From positions 1 to 41,382 of the forward strand of contig JAFQEL010000021.1 of the NCBI GenBank assembly GCA_017399065.1: a stretch of DNA of 41,382 nt, in the 5' to 3' direction. The translations under genes and the position numbers were made by a program. Below, in pieces: positions 8,024 to 16,556 of the stretch. This DNA comes from Clostridia bacterium. GTDB taxonomy: Bacteria > Bacillota > Clostridia > Oscillospirales > Acutalibacteraceae. The notes beneath the pieces were generated by a model. It was not told where the DNA came from and made no database searches. It worked only from the letters and a program-made list of their open reading frames with translations. The first letter of the stretch is position 1. Every line of letters starts with the position of its first letter.

Positions 8024-9559
8024 ATGTTTTCGAAGGTCAGCAGTGTCGGGCTTTTCGGTCTGGCGACTTATATGGTTGAGGTTGAGGCAGACGTTTCAGG
8101 CGGCCTGCCCCGCTTCGACGTTGTCGGTTTGCCCGATACGGCTGTCAGCGAATCGCGTGAGCGTGTGCGCTCTGCTATGAAAAACGCAGGTCTCTCTTTC
8201 CCCGTCGGCAGAATTACCGTTAACCTTGCTCCTGCGGACAAGCGTAAGGAAGGCCCTCTCTATGATTTGCCTGTTTTTGTTGCTCTGCTTCAGGCTTCGG
8301 GTCAGCTCAGGTGTGACTTAAACGGCAAAGCCTTTATCGGTGAGCTTTCGCTCAACGGTAACATCCGCCGTGTAAACGGTGCACTGCCTATGGTAATTGA
8401 AGCAAGGCAGAGCGGATTTGAAGAGATTTTTGTGCCTGCACTCAATGCGGCAGAGAGCTGTGTTATTGAGGGCATAAAAGTTTACCCTGTTAACAACGTT
8501 TTTGAGCTGCTTGCTCATCTCAGAGGTACCGACCCGATTGCTCCTGCAAAGAAAGAGAGTTACTCTGAGCAGTATCTTGAGCCCGACGCACCCGATTTCA
8601 GCGACGTTATGGGTCAGTATGAGGCAAAGTTTGCACTCGAGGTTGCCGCCGCAGGCGGTCATAACGTTATGATGATTGGTCCTCCCGGTTCGGGTAAGAG
8701 TATGCTTGCAAAACGCATACCCTCTATTCTGCCCGATATGAGCTTTGAGGAATCAATAGAAACAACAAAGGTGCACTCGGTTGCGGGTGCGCTTCCTCCC
8801 GGTGTTTCGCTTATCCGTTCCCGTCCTTTCCGCTCGCCTCACCATACGGTGTCGCCTGCAGGCTTTTCGGGTGGCGGCGGCGGTTCTATGCCGCGCCCCG
8901 GTGAAATGTCGCTTGCTCACAACGGTGTGCTCTTCCTCGATGAGCTGCCCGAATTTGCAAAAACTACTCTTGAATCCATGCGCCAGCCTATGGAAGACGG
9001 CGTTATAAATATTACCCGTGTTGCGGGTACGGTTTCCTACGCTTGCTCGTTTATGCTTGTGTGTGCGATGAATCCCTGTCCGTGCGGATTCTACGGTCAC
9101 CCGACAAAGGAGTGCACCTGCTCGCACGGCTCAGCAAGCCGTTACCTCAACCGCGTTTCGGGTCCGCTTCTTGACAGACTCGATATTCATATCGAGGTGC
9201 CGCCCGTAGATTACGATGACCTTTCCGCAAAGACAAAATCCGAAACTTCGGCAGAAATTAAAAAGCGTGTCGATGCCGCAAGGCAGATTCAGCGTGAGCG
9301 ATTCAAGGGCACGTCAACAACCTGTAACGCAAAGATGACACCTGCGCAGACGCGTGAGTTCTGCGTTGTAACCGACAAGGCAAATGAGCTGCTCAAAAAT
9401 GCGTTTGACCGTCTCGGTCTTTCCGCCAGAGCTTACGATAAAATTCTGCGTGTTGCACGTACTGTTGCCGACCTCGACGGCAGTGATGAAATTGACGTGC
9501 AGCATATCAGCCGCGCAATCCAGTTCAGAAGCCTGGACAGAAAGTTCTGGGGAAGATAA
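8024..9559 (+). CDS. ComM/YifB-family Mg-chelatase-like AAA+ ATPase
   Basis: A 511-residue protein of the YifB/ComM family. In naturally competent bacteria ComM is a hexameric helicase that helps branch migration during DNA integration; in other species the role is less clear. The order is an N-terminal ChlI-like (Lon-protease-like) domain (about 1-170), the AAA+ core with Walker A GPPGSGKS at 219-226 and Walker B VLFLDE near 306, and a C-terminal Mg-chelatase domain (about 400-505). A cysteine-rich insert CAMNPCPCGFYG (about 349) is typical of the family. A weak ribosome binding site AAAGAGG precedes the ATG. It stands alone, between repeats. Confidence 0.93.
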   Translation: MFSKVSSVGLFGLATYMVEVEADVSGGLPRFDVVGLPDTAVSESRERVRSAMKNAGLSFPVGRITVNLAPADKRKEGPLYDLPVFVALLQASGQLRCDLNGKAFIGELSLNGNIRRVNGALPMVIEARQSGFEEIFVPALNAAESCVIEGIKVYPVNNVFELLAHLRGTDPIAPAKKESYSEQYLEPDAPDFSDVMGQYEAKFALEVAAAGGHNVMMIGPPGSGKSMLAKRIPSILPDMSFEESIETTKVHSVAGALPPGVSLIRSRPFRSPHHTVSPAGFSGGGGGSMPRPGEMSLAHNGVLFLDELPEFAKTTLESMRQPMEDGVINITRVAGTVSYACSFMLVCAMNPCPCGFYGHPTKECTCSHGSASRYLNRVSGPLLDRLDIHIEVPPVDYDDLSAKTKSETSAEIKKRVDAARQIQRERFKGTSTTCNAKMTPAQTREFCVVTDKANELLKNAFDRLGLSARAYDKILRVARTVADLDGSDEIDVQHISRAIQFRSLDRKFWGR

Positions 9560-9630
9560 TTCAAACAGAATAAAAAACAAAAAATTATCAGAAAAAACCT
9601 GCTGAATGATAAAAACTTAAAAATAAACAA

Positions 9631-9871
9631 TGCTGTGACTTTGAACGCAGCAGGCTGACGGGCACATACGTTGTTCGTTAATCTGAGCGAGCGTCCATAG
9701 GCGGTGAATTAAACTTGATTTTCTGATTCACCTTGAGAGCCGTAATGGTACGCGAAATGCACATTTGCGTTTCGCGTAAAGTGAGCGGAATTTCAAACCG
9801 TCAGCCGTAGCGGAGTGCTTGTAACTTTAAGAGTTCTTTTGGTTACTTTTGTAACGAGTGACAAAAGTAAC
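9631..9871 (+). repeat. ~240-bp structured repeat, copy 1
   Basis: First of three diverged copies. Shared landmarks: TGCTGTGACTTTGAACG at the start, CTGACGG (9655-9661), its complement CCGTCAG (9798-9804), and an end hairpin with arms GTTACTTTTGT (9842-9852) and ACAAAAGTAAC (9861-9871). Inside lies a variable hairpin, here ACGCGAAA (9750-9757) pairing with TTTCGCGT (9770-9777). The other copies have different stem bases at this place that still pair. It could be a non-coding RNA or a small non-autonomous mobile element; I do not recognise the family. Confidence 0.75.
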
Positions 9872-9934
9872 TGCGGCTTCACGCCGCACAAAAGCAATAA
9901 ATAATTAAATATGATTTATTAAGTTCCGAACTGC

Positions 9935-9968
9935 AAACAAAAAATCAGCAGAGAACCCTCTGCTGATT
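9935..9968 (-). terminator. Rho-independent terminator of the phosphoesterase gene
   Basis: Perfect 11-bp stem (9943-9953 with 9958-9968, arms AATCAGCAGAG and CTCTGCTGATT) with a 4-nt loop, followed on the minus strand by six T residues. It lies 60 bp after the stop of the minus-strand gene. Confidence 0.85.
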
Positions 9969-10027
9969 GGTAGAAACTTAATTTAATTTTGTCTGTAGAG
10001 ATAAAGGGAATAATTGCACATTCCGCA

Positions 10028-10711
10028 TTATTTAATTATCTCTCCCGTTTCGGCGTTGATAACCTTTTTGAATACGGCGATATGTGTTGTTGAGATGTGC
10101 TTGTCGATATGCATACTGCCGAAGTACCAGCGCTTGTATTCGCATACGTTGCTCATCTCGTCAAAGTATGCGTTGAGGCCTGTAATTCTTGCAGGCATCT
10201 CGGTCTTGAGCTTCATAAAGTTTTTGATTTTTGCAGGCGGCTCGTGGGTGATGATGTAGTCAACCTTGCAGTTCAGCTTTTCAAGTGTTTCCGCACCTTC
10301 AGCCAATTCCTGCTTGTTGGGGAATTCACGGCGTGACCACGCACCGTTGTCAAAAAGCAGATCAATATCGGGGCTTTCACCGCCACCCATAGTGAAGTAG
10401 ATGTCGCCCTCGATGTTGTATGCCTGACCTCTCATAAGGTGGTAGAGGTTGCCCGAAATATTATGTGCCTTACCGCCGCAGAAAACGCCCTGCTCATATT
10501 CGTCGAGCAGTTCAAAGTTTTCGTGTGTGCCGTCGATAAAGCAGATGTTGAATTTCTTTTTACCGAGCTGTTTTAATATTTTTTCTTCGCGTACGCTTCC
10601 GTCCCATATAAAGCCGAAATCGCCGCAGATAATAAGTGTGTCACCTTTTTTGAGGCGGAGCGAATCAAGTCGCTCGAAATCGCCGTGAGTATCTCCTGTT
10701 ATGTAAACCAT
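10028..10711 (-). CDS. Calcineurin-like metallophosphoesterase
   Basis: A 227-residue metallophosphoesterase. The family uses two metal ions to cut phosphoester bonds; the substrate here is unknown. Metal-ligand motifs are visible in order: GDTHGD (residues 6-11), GDFGFIWD (about 30-37), GTHEN (about 60-64, in place of the usual GNHE), a THEP histidine (about 155) and a late GSMHID. The start follows an AAAGGTG site. It is a single gene with its own terminator at 9935-9968, diverging from the carboxypeptidase gene. The Thr in place of Asn in GTHEN is a mild departure from the usual motif, also seen in some small phage-like phosphatases. Confidence 0.88.
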   Translation of the reverse strand: MVYITGDTHGDFERLDSLRLKKGDTLIICGDFGFIWDGSVREEKILKQLGKKKFNICFIDGTHENFELLDEYEQGVFCGGKAHNISGNLYHLMRGQAYNIEGDIYFTMGGGESPDIDLLFDNGAWSRREFPNKQELAEGAETLEKLNCKVDYIITHEPPAKIKNFMKLKTEMPARITGLNAYFDEMSNVCEYKRWYFGSMHIDKHISTTHIAVFKKVINAETGEIIK

Positions 10712-10800
10712 AGTTTCACCTTTTGAAATAATTGATTTTGTAAATAATACATTGAAAAAGATGTTTTAAATATAATACTACATTTTGTGAGGCTTTGTCT

Positions 10801-12147
10801 ATGAAAAAAGCAATAATTTTTTTAACTTCTCTCTGCCTTATTCTGGGAATGTACGCACCTATTGGTGCAAGTGCACTCTACAACAGCCAGGTAAAAACAG
10901 AAACAGAAATATTTTATATCGCCAGCCTTGATACGGGTACGGTGCTTTTTGAAAAAAATTCGCAGAAGCAGGCAGCACCCGCATCACTCACAAAAATAGT
11001 TACCGCAATAGTTGCACTCGAAAACTGTACTGACCTGGAAACGGTTGTAACCGCCAAAGAGGAAAGTATCCGTATGCTTGACGGCACGGGCAGCTCGCTC
11101 GGCGGAATCAAGGTCGGTGAAGAGGTTACAATGAGAAATCTGCTTTACTACCTGCTTATCAGCAGTGCAAACGAGGCGGCAACAATTATAGCCGATTATA
11201 TCGGCGGCGGCTCAGTTGAAAAATTTGTTGAGATGATGAATGAAACGGCAAAGCGTCTTGGCTGTAACAATTCACATTTTATGAATCCTCACGGTCTTGA
11301 TGAGGACGGGCATTATTCAAGTGCTCAGGATATGGCGACTTTTGCAAAGCACGCAATGACCTTCCCCGTTTTCAACGAAATTACAAACACCTCGACCTAC
11401 AAGATGCCCGCAACAAACCTTCAGTCGGAGCACAACATTATTTCTACAAACTTTATGCTTTCAAGCGGATACAAGGAGTATTATCTGGCTGAGGCAAAGG
11501 GTATAAAGACCGGCTCTACTACTAATGCAGGTAAGTGCTTTGTAACAACCGCAACCAAGGACGGATACAGCTATATTGCTGTTGCAATGAAGGCTCCGTA
11601 TTACGATTACGATAAGGACGGTTACCCCGAAAACTTTGCCTTTATGGATACAAAGGCAATGCTTGAGTGGATTTTTGACAATATCAAGCTCAAGGTTGTA
11701 ACCGACCCGTCAAAGATAATTACAGTTGTTGATGTAAAATATTCAAGCAAGGTTGACCACGTAAGGCTTGTGCCTGCAGAGGACTGTGTTGCGCTTGTAC
11801 CCGACAGTGTAGATTCAAACAGTGTACTTGTTGAGCCTGTTAAGGATACGGTGCCCGCGTTTGTTGAGGCTCCGCTGAAAAAGGGTGACGAGGTCTGCGA
11901 GGCGGTTGTCAGCTATGCGGGCGAAGAGATTGCAAGAATCAAGCTCGTTGCCGCTGAGGACGTTGACCGAAATATCTTCCTTATGGTTTTCGGTAAACTC
12001 GGCGACCTTGTAAAGACTACGGGCTTTAAAATCTTTATGGCAATTGTTGTTGCCGTCATACTCTTCTTTGTTATTGCAAATATTTATGTAAACCGCAACA
12101 GAAAACGTAAACGTGTCAAGGTATTCAATTACCGCGATATGAAATAA
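10801..12147 (+). CDS. D-alanyl-D-alanine carboxypeptidase (PBP5-like, class C)
   Basis: A 448-residue penicillin-binding protein that trims the terminal D-alanine of peptidoglycan side chains. It has an N-terminal signal peptide ending near GASA (residue 24), catalytic motifs SLTK (62-65), SAN (122-124) and KTG (236-238), and a C-terminal membrane helix (about 400-425) followed by a basic tail. Most relatives have an amphipathic anchor instead, so a real transmembrane anchor is worth noting. The start at 10801 is chosen because GTGAGG lies 8 bp upstream; the TTG at 10795 is too close. The next gene begins 20 bp after the stop, so they may form an operon. Confidence 0.93.
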   Translation: MKKAIIFLTSLCLILGMYAPIGASALYNSQVKTETEIFYIASLDTGTVLFEKNSQKQAAPASLTKIVTAIVALENCTDLETVVTAKEESIRMLDGTGSSLGGIKVGEEVTMRNLLYYLLISSANEAATIIADYIGGGSVEKFVEMMNETAKRLGCNNSHFMNPHGLDEDGHYSSAQDMATFAKHAMTFPVFNEITNTSTYKMPATNLQSEHNIISTNFMLSSGYKEYYLAEAKGIKTGSTTNAGKCFVTTATKDGYSYIAVAMKAPYYDYDKDGYPENFAFMDTKAMLEWIFDNIKLKVVTDPSKIITVVDVKYSSKVDHVRLVPAEDCVALVPDSVDSNSVLVEPVKDTVPAFVEAPLKKGDEVCEAVVSYAGEEIARIKLVAAEDVDRNIFLMVFGKLGDLVKTTGFKIFMAIVVAVILFFVIANIYVNRNRKRKRVKVFNYRDMK

Positions 12148-12167
12148 AATATAAAGGAGCGAAAACT

Positions 12168-15100
12168 ATGTTAACACCAAAAATAGGCGTCCTTAAGGAT
12201 ATGTACAACCAGCTTCGCAAGTACAATGCCCTGTATAAGGCAGACCTTACCGTGTGGTCACATGAGCAGGGTAAGTATGAAGCAGGCGAATATTTTATGC
12301 AGCCCGAAAAAAGTGAGATCAGCCTTGGCGACCACTGGATTTCAGGCTATGATGAGGCTCATTTTTTCCGCACATCTTTCACAGTTCCGGCTCAGATGGC
12401 AGGTAAGGAGCTTCGCATTGAATTCTTTATCGGCGGTGAAGCACTTGTAAAGGTAAACGGTGCTTTCTGCGGCTCAGTTTCCTGCTCCAAGTATGCACCC
12501 GAGCGCGGCACAATCGTACTCGGCGGTACATATAACGAAGGTGACGTGCTCAACATCGAGCTTGAAGCTACAGTCAACTCAATGGAATTCTGCGACGAAG
12601 GTATGGACGGCGCAAAGAATACCGAGTATACCTTCCGCACAGCATATGTCTGGACTCCCGACGAAGCCTGCGAGGGATATTGGTACGACCTTGAGGTTGC
12701 ATTCCAGGCTCTCGAGTTTATCAAGGATGAGCATATAAAGTCGCTTGTTTACAAAGCTATTGACGACAGCCTTCACGTTGTCGATTATGATTTTGATGAG
12801 GCTGCTGTACGTGCTTCTATTACAGAAGCACGCAAGCTCTACGGTGAACAGCTCGCAAAAATTCCGTGGGCTGCAACCTCAAAGGTTATTTTCACAGGCC
12901 ACAGTCATATTGATGTTGCATGGCTTTGGAGAGTGCAGGAGAGTATCCGTAAGAGCGCACGTACATTCTCAAACGTTGTAACCCTTATGGATAAGTACCC
13001 CGAAATGACCTTCGGTCAGAGTCAGGCTGTGCTCTATCAGATGACAAAGGATAACTACCCCGAGCTTTACGAAAAGATCAAGGAGAAGGTTGCAAACGGT
13101 CAGTGGGATATCTGCGGTAACGTATGGGTTGAGGCTGACACAAACGTTGCCTCAGGTGAAGCTCTCATCCGTCAGGTGCTCTACGGCACAGAGTTCTTTA
13201 TGAACGAGTTCGGCAAGGTCTCCAAGACTTACTGGCTGCCCGACTGCTTCGGCTTTACATGGGCACTTCCGCAGATTATCAACCGCTGCGGTATGACAAA
13301 CTTTATCACATCAAAGCTTTCTTATAACGATACAAACAAGTTCCCGTTCAATATGTTCCGTTGGCAGGGTAACGACGGCACACAGGTTATGGCTCATATG
13401 ATGCACCCGGGTTACAACGGTGTGTTCAGCGTAAGCGAGCTTATGACTTCCGACCGCGAGTGTAACAACAAGGAGCAGCTCGACACCGCTATGCAGATGT
13501 ACGGCTACGGTGACGGTGGCGGCGGCCCCACAAACTGGATGCTTGAGCGCGGCAGACGCCTTCAGAACTTCCCCGGTCTGCCCAAGGCAGAGGTCGGCCA
13601 CGTTGACGATTTCTTTGCAATCACTGCAGAGAAGAAGGACGAGCTGCCCGTATGGAACGGCGAAATGTACTACGAAAATCACAGAGGTACATTCACAAGC
13701 CAGGCATTTGTCAAGAAGAACAACCGTAAGGGCGAGTACGCAATCGAGCGTAACGAAATGCTCAGCGTTATCGCAGGCAAGCTCCTCGGCTCCGATTATC
13801 CGAAGGAGGATATCGAAAAGGCTTGGAGAATGCTCCTTACAAATCAGTTCCACGATATTCTTCCCGGCACATCAATCCACGAAGTATTTGAGGACTGCAA
13901 GAAGGAATACGCTCAGCTTCGTCAGATGAACGGCGACCTTTGCAATTCTCTTCTTGCCGCACTCAACGCACAGGTTGAAACTCAGGGCGACAGCCTTATC
14001 TGCTGGAACCTTCTCAGCTGTGAAAACGCTCTGCCCGTAACTGCAAAGGTTGAGTCCGATGCTCTTGTACCTCTCGGTGCTCACGGCAAGGCTCTTCCCT
14101 GCACATTCGAAACTGTTGACGGCGAGCTTTATATCACCTTCACTCCCGATGAGGCTCTGCCTGCATTCGGCTGTAAGGTATTTGCACTCGGCAAGAAAGA
14201 TACAGAGTATGACGCTGTTGTTGCTACCGAGACTCTGCTTGAAAACGCAAAGCTCCGTGTTGAGCTTGACGCAAACGGCATCATCACAAGCGTTTACGAT
14301 AAGGTCAATGACCGCGAGTCACTTGAGGGCGAGGGTAATCTGCTCACAGTTGCGCTCGACAAGTGTATCCACGAAACAGCATGGAACCTTGAAATCAACT
14401 ATAAGAAAAAGGTATGGGAGCTTCGCGAGGCAGAGAGCATCCGTGTGCTCGAAGCTAACGAGCAGCGCGGCGTAATCGAAATCGTGCGCAAGTACCACAA
14501 GTCTGTAATCACACAGAAGCTCATCCTCAACCGTGACAGCGATATCGTCCTCTTCGATACAGAGGTTGATTGGCACGAGAGTGACAAGGTGCTCAAGGCA
14601 GAGTTCAATGTTGCTGTTATCGACACCGACGCTACATATAATATTGCTCACGGTGCAATCAAGCGCCCGACTCACTGGAATACCAGCTTCGACTACACAC
14701 GCTTCGAGGTTGCCGCACACAAGTGGGCTGACCTTTCAGAGGGCGGCTACGGTGTCAGCGTGCTTAACGACTGTAAGTACGGCTACGATATCCACAACTC
14801 CCGTATGAGAATTACGCTTATGCGTGCGCCGACCTGTCCCGACAGAACGGGTGACCACGGCATCAGCACCTTTATATATGCCTACTATCCGCATAAGAAT
14901 TCCTGGCAGGATGCAGAGACAGTCAAGAACGGTCTTTGCCTCAACGTGCCCGTACTCAGTGCCGTTGCTTCAAAGCAGGATGGTGTTATCAAGAGCGGCA
15001 CAAGCTTCCTCTCTCTGAGCAGCGACAACTTTGCGGTTGACTGTATCAAGGTTGCTCAGGACGGCAGAGGTATTATCGTGCGTGTTTCCGAAGAGGAACG

Positions 15101-15257
15101 CCGCAGAGGTAAGGCAAAGCTCACATGGAAGCTCGGCGGTTCAAAGGTTGTCGAGTGTAATATGATCGAGCAGGATGAAACTCCCGTTGAGTTTGACGGC
15201 GAGAGCTTTGAGTTCACTTACCGTCCGTTTGAGGTTAAGACGTTCAGAATTTTCTAG
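12168..15257 (+). CDS. Alpha-mannosidase, glycoside hydrolase family 38
   Basis: A 1029-residue GH38 enzyme, expected to remove alpha-linked mannose with a zinc-dependent retaining mechanism. An N-terminal beta-rich region (about 1-230) precedes the catalytic domain. The zinc site is visible as GHSHIDVAW (His247, Asp249) and the nucleophile as Asp359 in WLPDCFG; a second histidine motif, QFHDILPGTS, lies near residue 560. The C-terminal half holds the beta-sandwich domains of the family. There is no signal peptide, so it is probably intracellular and acts on imported oligosaccharides. The ribosome binding site AAAGGAG precedes the ATG. It sits between a cell-wall enzyme and a purine salvage gene, giving no pathway hint. 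Confidence 0.94.
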   Translation: MLTPKIGVLKDMYNQLRKYNALYKADLTVWSHEQGKYEAGEYFMQPEKSEISLGDHWISGYDEAHFFRTSFTVPAQMAGKELRIEFFIGGEALVKVNGAFCGSVSCSKYAPERGTIVLGGTYNEGDVLNIELEATVNSMEFCDEGMDGAKNTEYTFRTAYVWTPDEACEGYWYDLEVAFQALEFIKDEHIKSLVYKAIDDSLHVVDYDFDEAAVRASITEARKLYGEQLAKIPWAATSKVIFTGHSHIDVAWLWRVQESIRKSARTFSNVVTLMDKYPEMTFGQSQAVLYQMTKDNYPELYEKIKEKVANGQWDICGNVWVEADTNVASGEALIRQVLYGTEFFMNEFGKVSKTYWLPDCFGFTWALPQIINRCGMTNFITSKLSYNDTNKFPFNMFRWQGNDGTQVMAHMMHPGYNGVFSVSELMTSDRECNNKEQLDTAMQMYGYGDGGGGPTNWMLERGRRLQNFPGLPKAEVGHVDDFFAITAEKKDELPVWNGEMYYENHRGTFTSQAFVKKNNRKGEYAIERNEMLSVIAGKLLGSDYPKEDIEKAWRMLLTNQFHDILPGTSIHEVFEDCKKEYAQLRQMNGDLCNSLLAALNAQVETQGDSLICWNLLSCENALPVTAKVESDALVPLGAHGKALPCTFETVDGELYITFTPDEALPAFGCKVFALGKKDTEYDAVVATETLLENAKLRVELDANGIITSVYDKVNDRESLEGEGNLLTVALDKCIHETAWNLEINYKKKVWELREAESIRVLEANEQRGVIEIVRKYHKSVITQKLILNRDSDIVLFDTEVDWHESDKVLKAEFNVAVIDTDATYNIAHGAIKRPTHWNTSFDYTRFEVAAHKWADLSEGGYGVSVLNDCKYGYDIHNSRMRITLMRAPTCPDRTGDHGISTFIYAYYPHKNSWQDAETVKNGLCLNVPVLSAVASKQDGVIKSGTSFLSLSSDNFAVDCIKVAQDGRGIIVRVSEEERRRGKAKLTWKLGGSKVVECNMIEQDETPVEFDGESFEFTYRPFEVKTFRIF

Positions 15258-15258
15258 T

Positions 15259-15284
15259 ATGGGCGCCCATCGGGCGTCCGCTGT
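15259..15284. repeat. Short GC-rich hairpin shared with 40137-40160
   Basis: An inverted repeat with arms GGGCGCCC and GGGCGTCC around ATC lies directly after the mannosidase stop. The same ~24 bases appear in reverse at 40137-40160, so it is a dispersed repeat as well as a possible attenuator before hpt. Confidence 0.6.
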
Positions 15285-15309
15285 AAAGAATTTATATAGG
15301 AGTCAGAAT

Positions 15310-15861
15310 ATGAACTCAGTTGAAACTTTCAACAGCAAAATAAAAAGAGTGCTCATAAGCGAGGACGAAATCAAGGCGGCAGTCAAAGAGGCAGGCAGAA
15401 AAATCAGCGAGTCTTACGACGGCAGACCCATTCTTCTCGTCAGTATCCTTAACGGTGCGTTTGTCTTTATGGCAGACCTTTGCCGTGAGGTTACAGTTCC
15501 TTGTGAGGTTGCGTTTATGTGTGCCAAGAGCTATTATAAGGGTACCGAATCAAGCGGCATTATAAATATTACGATGGATCTTGAGCAGGATATCAGCGGA
15601 TATCACGTAATTATTGTTGAGGATATCATTGATACGGGCAGAACGCTTAACGACGTTGTAAAGCTCCTGAAAGCACGTAATCCGCTTTCCCTTCGCGTAA
15701 TCACTCTGCTCGATAAGCCTTCAAGAAGACTTGTCGAGTTTGAGCCTGATATGGCACTGTTTGAAATTGAAGACCGTTTTGTTATCGGCTACGGTCTCGA
15801 TTGTGGCGAAATGTACCGCAACTTACCGTATATTGCCGAGTACGACGAATCAATAGAGTAA
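15310..15861 (+). CDS. hpt: Hypoxanthine phosphoribosyltransferase
   Basis: A 183-residue purine salvage enzyme that joins PRPP to hypoxanthine or guanine. The PRPP-binding motif is clear in VIIVEDIIDTGRTL (about residues 96-109), and the substrate-side ending GYGLDCGEMYRNLPYI is typical. The start at 15310 follows a TAGGAGT site; the longer open frame upstream lies inside the mannosidase gene. It is 52 bp after the mannosidase stop and probably read with it, and it is followed by a strong terminator at 15870-15905. Confidence 0.95.
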   Translation: MNSVETFNSKIKRVLISEDEIKAAVKEAGRKISESYDGRPILLVSILNGAFVFMADLCREVTVPCEVAFMCAKSYYKGTESSGIINITMDLEQDISGYHVIIVEDIIDTGRTLNDVVKLLKARNPLSLRVITLLDKPSRRLVEFEPDMALFEIEDRFVIGYGLDCGEMYRNLPYIAEYDESIE

Positions 15862-15869
15862 AAAAGAGA

Positions 15870-15905
15870 AGGCGTTGTGTCCTTACGGATACAGCGCCTG
15901 TTTTA
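15870..15905 (+). terminator. Rho-independent terminator after hpt
   Basis: A 13-bp stem (15870-15882 with 15887-15899, including G-T pairs), loop TTAC, then TGTTTTATT. It ends the carboxypeptidase-mannosidase-hpt run. Confidence 0.8.
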
Positions 15906-16010
15906 TTCGCCTTCGGCGAGTTTTATTGCTTTGCAGTTTTATTATGCTTCGCATAGTGTTATTTGGCAAAGCCAAGTTTTTTTTTAACATCGTTTGAATT
16001 TACTTATAGA
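15899..16010. repeat. GTTTTATT-type hairpin array, left of the four-helix-bundle gene
   Basis: Four short perfect hairpins joined by GTTTTATT or close variants: arms TCGCC/GGCGA with loop TTC, TGC/GCA with TTT, TATGC/GCATA with TTC, and TTGGC/GCCAA with AAA. The same design reappears on the far side of the neighbouring gene with the complementary joining word. Confidence 0.8.
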
Positions 16011-16043
16011 TTTAGATATAATTTATACAGGAGGCGATTTTTT

Positions 16044-16400
16044 ATGGCAGACAGTATTTTTAGAGATAAAGCCAAAGTATTTGCAAAAGATATTATATTT
16101 CTTTGCAGAGAAATGAAAGCTGATAGAAAAGAATTCGTTTTAATAAATCAGATACTTCGCTCAGCGACCTCTATCGGTGCAAATATACACGAAGCTCAAT
16201 ATGCACAAGGAACAAAAGATTTTATATCAAAGTTGGAAATAGCACAATAAGAGTGTTATGAAACCGAATATTGGTTAGAGCTTCTTTTTGAAACAGATTG
16301 TATATCCGAAGAAAAATACAAAAAGTTACATAACGATTGCGGTGGCATAAGAAGAATGCTGATTTCTTCTTTAAAAACCATTAAGGCAAATCATACTTAA
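16044..16400 (+). pseudogene. Four-helix-bundle (S23/IVS-like) gene with one in-frame stop
   Basis: The ATG at 16044 follows a perfect AGGAGG site. The first 68 codons read as a four-helix-bundle protein of the S23/IVS type (signature SIGANIHEAQYAQ). Codon 69 is TAA (16248-16250), and the same frame then continues ECYETEYWLELLF to a normal stop at 16398-16400. The intact relative at 22803-23147 has KECYETEYWLEILF, so a Lys codon appears to have become TAA by one substitution. Frame, length (118 codons) and conserved residues after the stop are intact, so the loss is recent, or the stop is read through, or it is a sequencing error. The family is related to Avd proteins of retroelements. Confidence 0.8.
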
Positions 16401-16432
16401 TGAATTAAAAAGTGATAAAGTATTATATAATA

Positions 16433-16472
16433 AGAGCCAACACAGAATTTTCTGCGTCGGCTCTCTTTTTTA
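16433..16472 (+). terminator. Rho-independent terminator after the four-helix-bundle gene
   Basis: A hairpin (16433-16464) with arms AGAGCC/GGCTCT, two internal mismatches and inner arms CAGA/TCTG, followed by CTTTTTT. It lies about 30 bp after the downstream stop codon. Confidence 0.75.
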
Positions 16473-16555
16473 TAAACTGTCCGAAGGACAATAACACTGC
16501 GTAGCAATATCACTACGGAGTAATATAACTCGCCGTTAGGCGAATAAAACTTATG
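16473..16555. repeat. AATAAAAC-type hairpin array, right of the four-helix-bundle gene
   Basis: Short hairpins GTCC/GGAC (loop GAA), TGC/GCA, TAC/GTA and TCGCC/GGCGA (loop GTTA) are joined by AATAACAC, AATATAAC and AATAAAAC, the complement of the word used at 15899-16010. The gene is thus flanked by two arrays in inverted orientation. Confidence 0.75.
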
Positions 16556-16556
16556 T

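Larger units (their letters stand above)
9560..10027. other. Intergenic stretch with a structured repeat and a terminator
   Basis: No gene is visible. Most of the stretch is one copy of a ~240-bp structured repeat (9631-9871, listed separately), followed by a small GCGGC/GCCGC hairpin near 9873-9888 and the terminator of the minus-strand phosphoesterase gene at 9935-9968. Confidence 0.7.

Noticed and set aside
9631-9871. A riboswitch controlling the neighbouring gene
   Set aside because: The three copies have no consistent position or orientation relative to gene starts, and no known aptamer core was recognised.
10738-10776. Promoter for the carboxypeptidase gene using TTGAAA and TATAAT
   Set aside because: A TATAAT is present at 10771-10776, but the TTGAAA at 10752-10757 is only 13 bp away, too close, so the -35 box is unresolved.
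16044-16400. Diversity-generating retroelement, because the protein resembles Avd
   Set aside because: No reverse transcriptase, template repeat or variable repeat is seen in the window.
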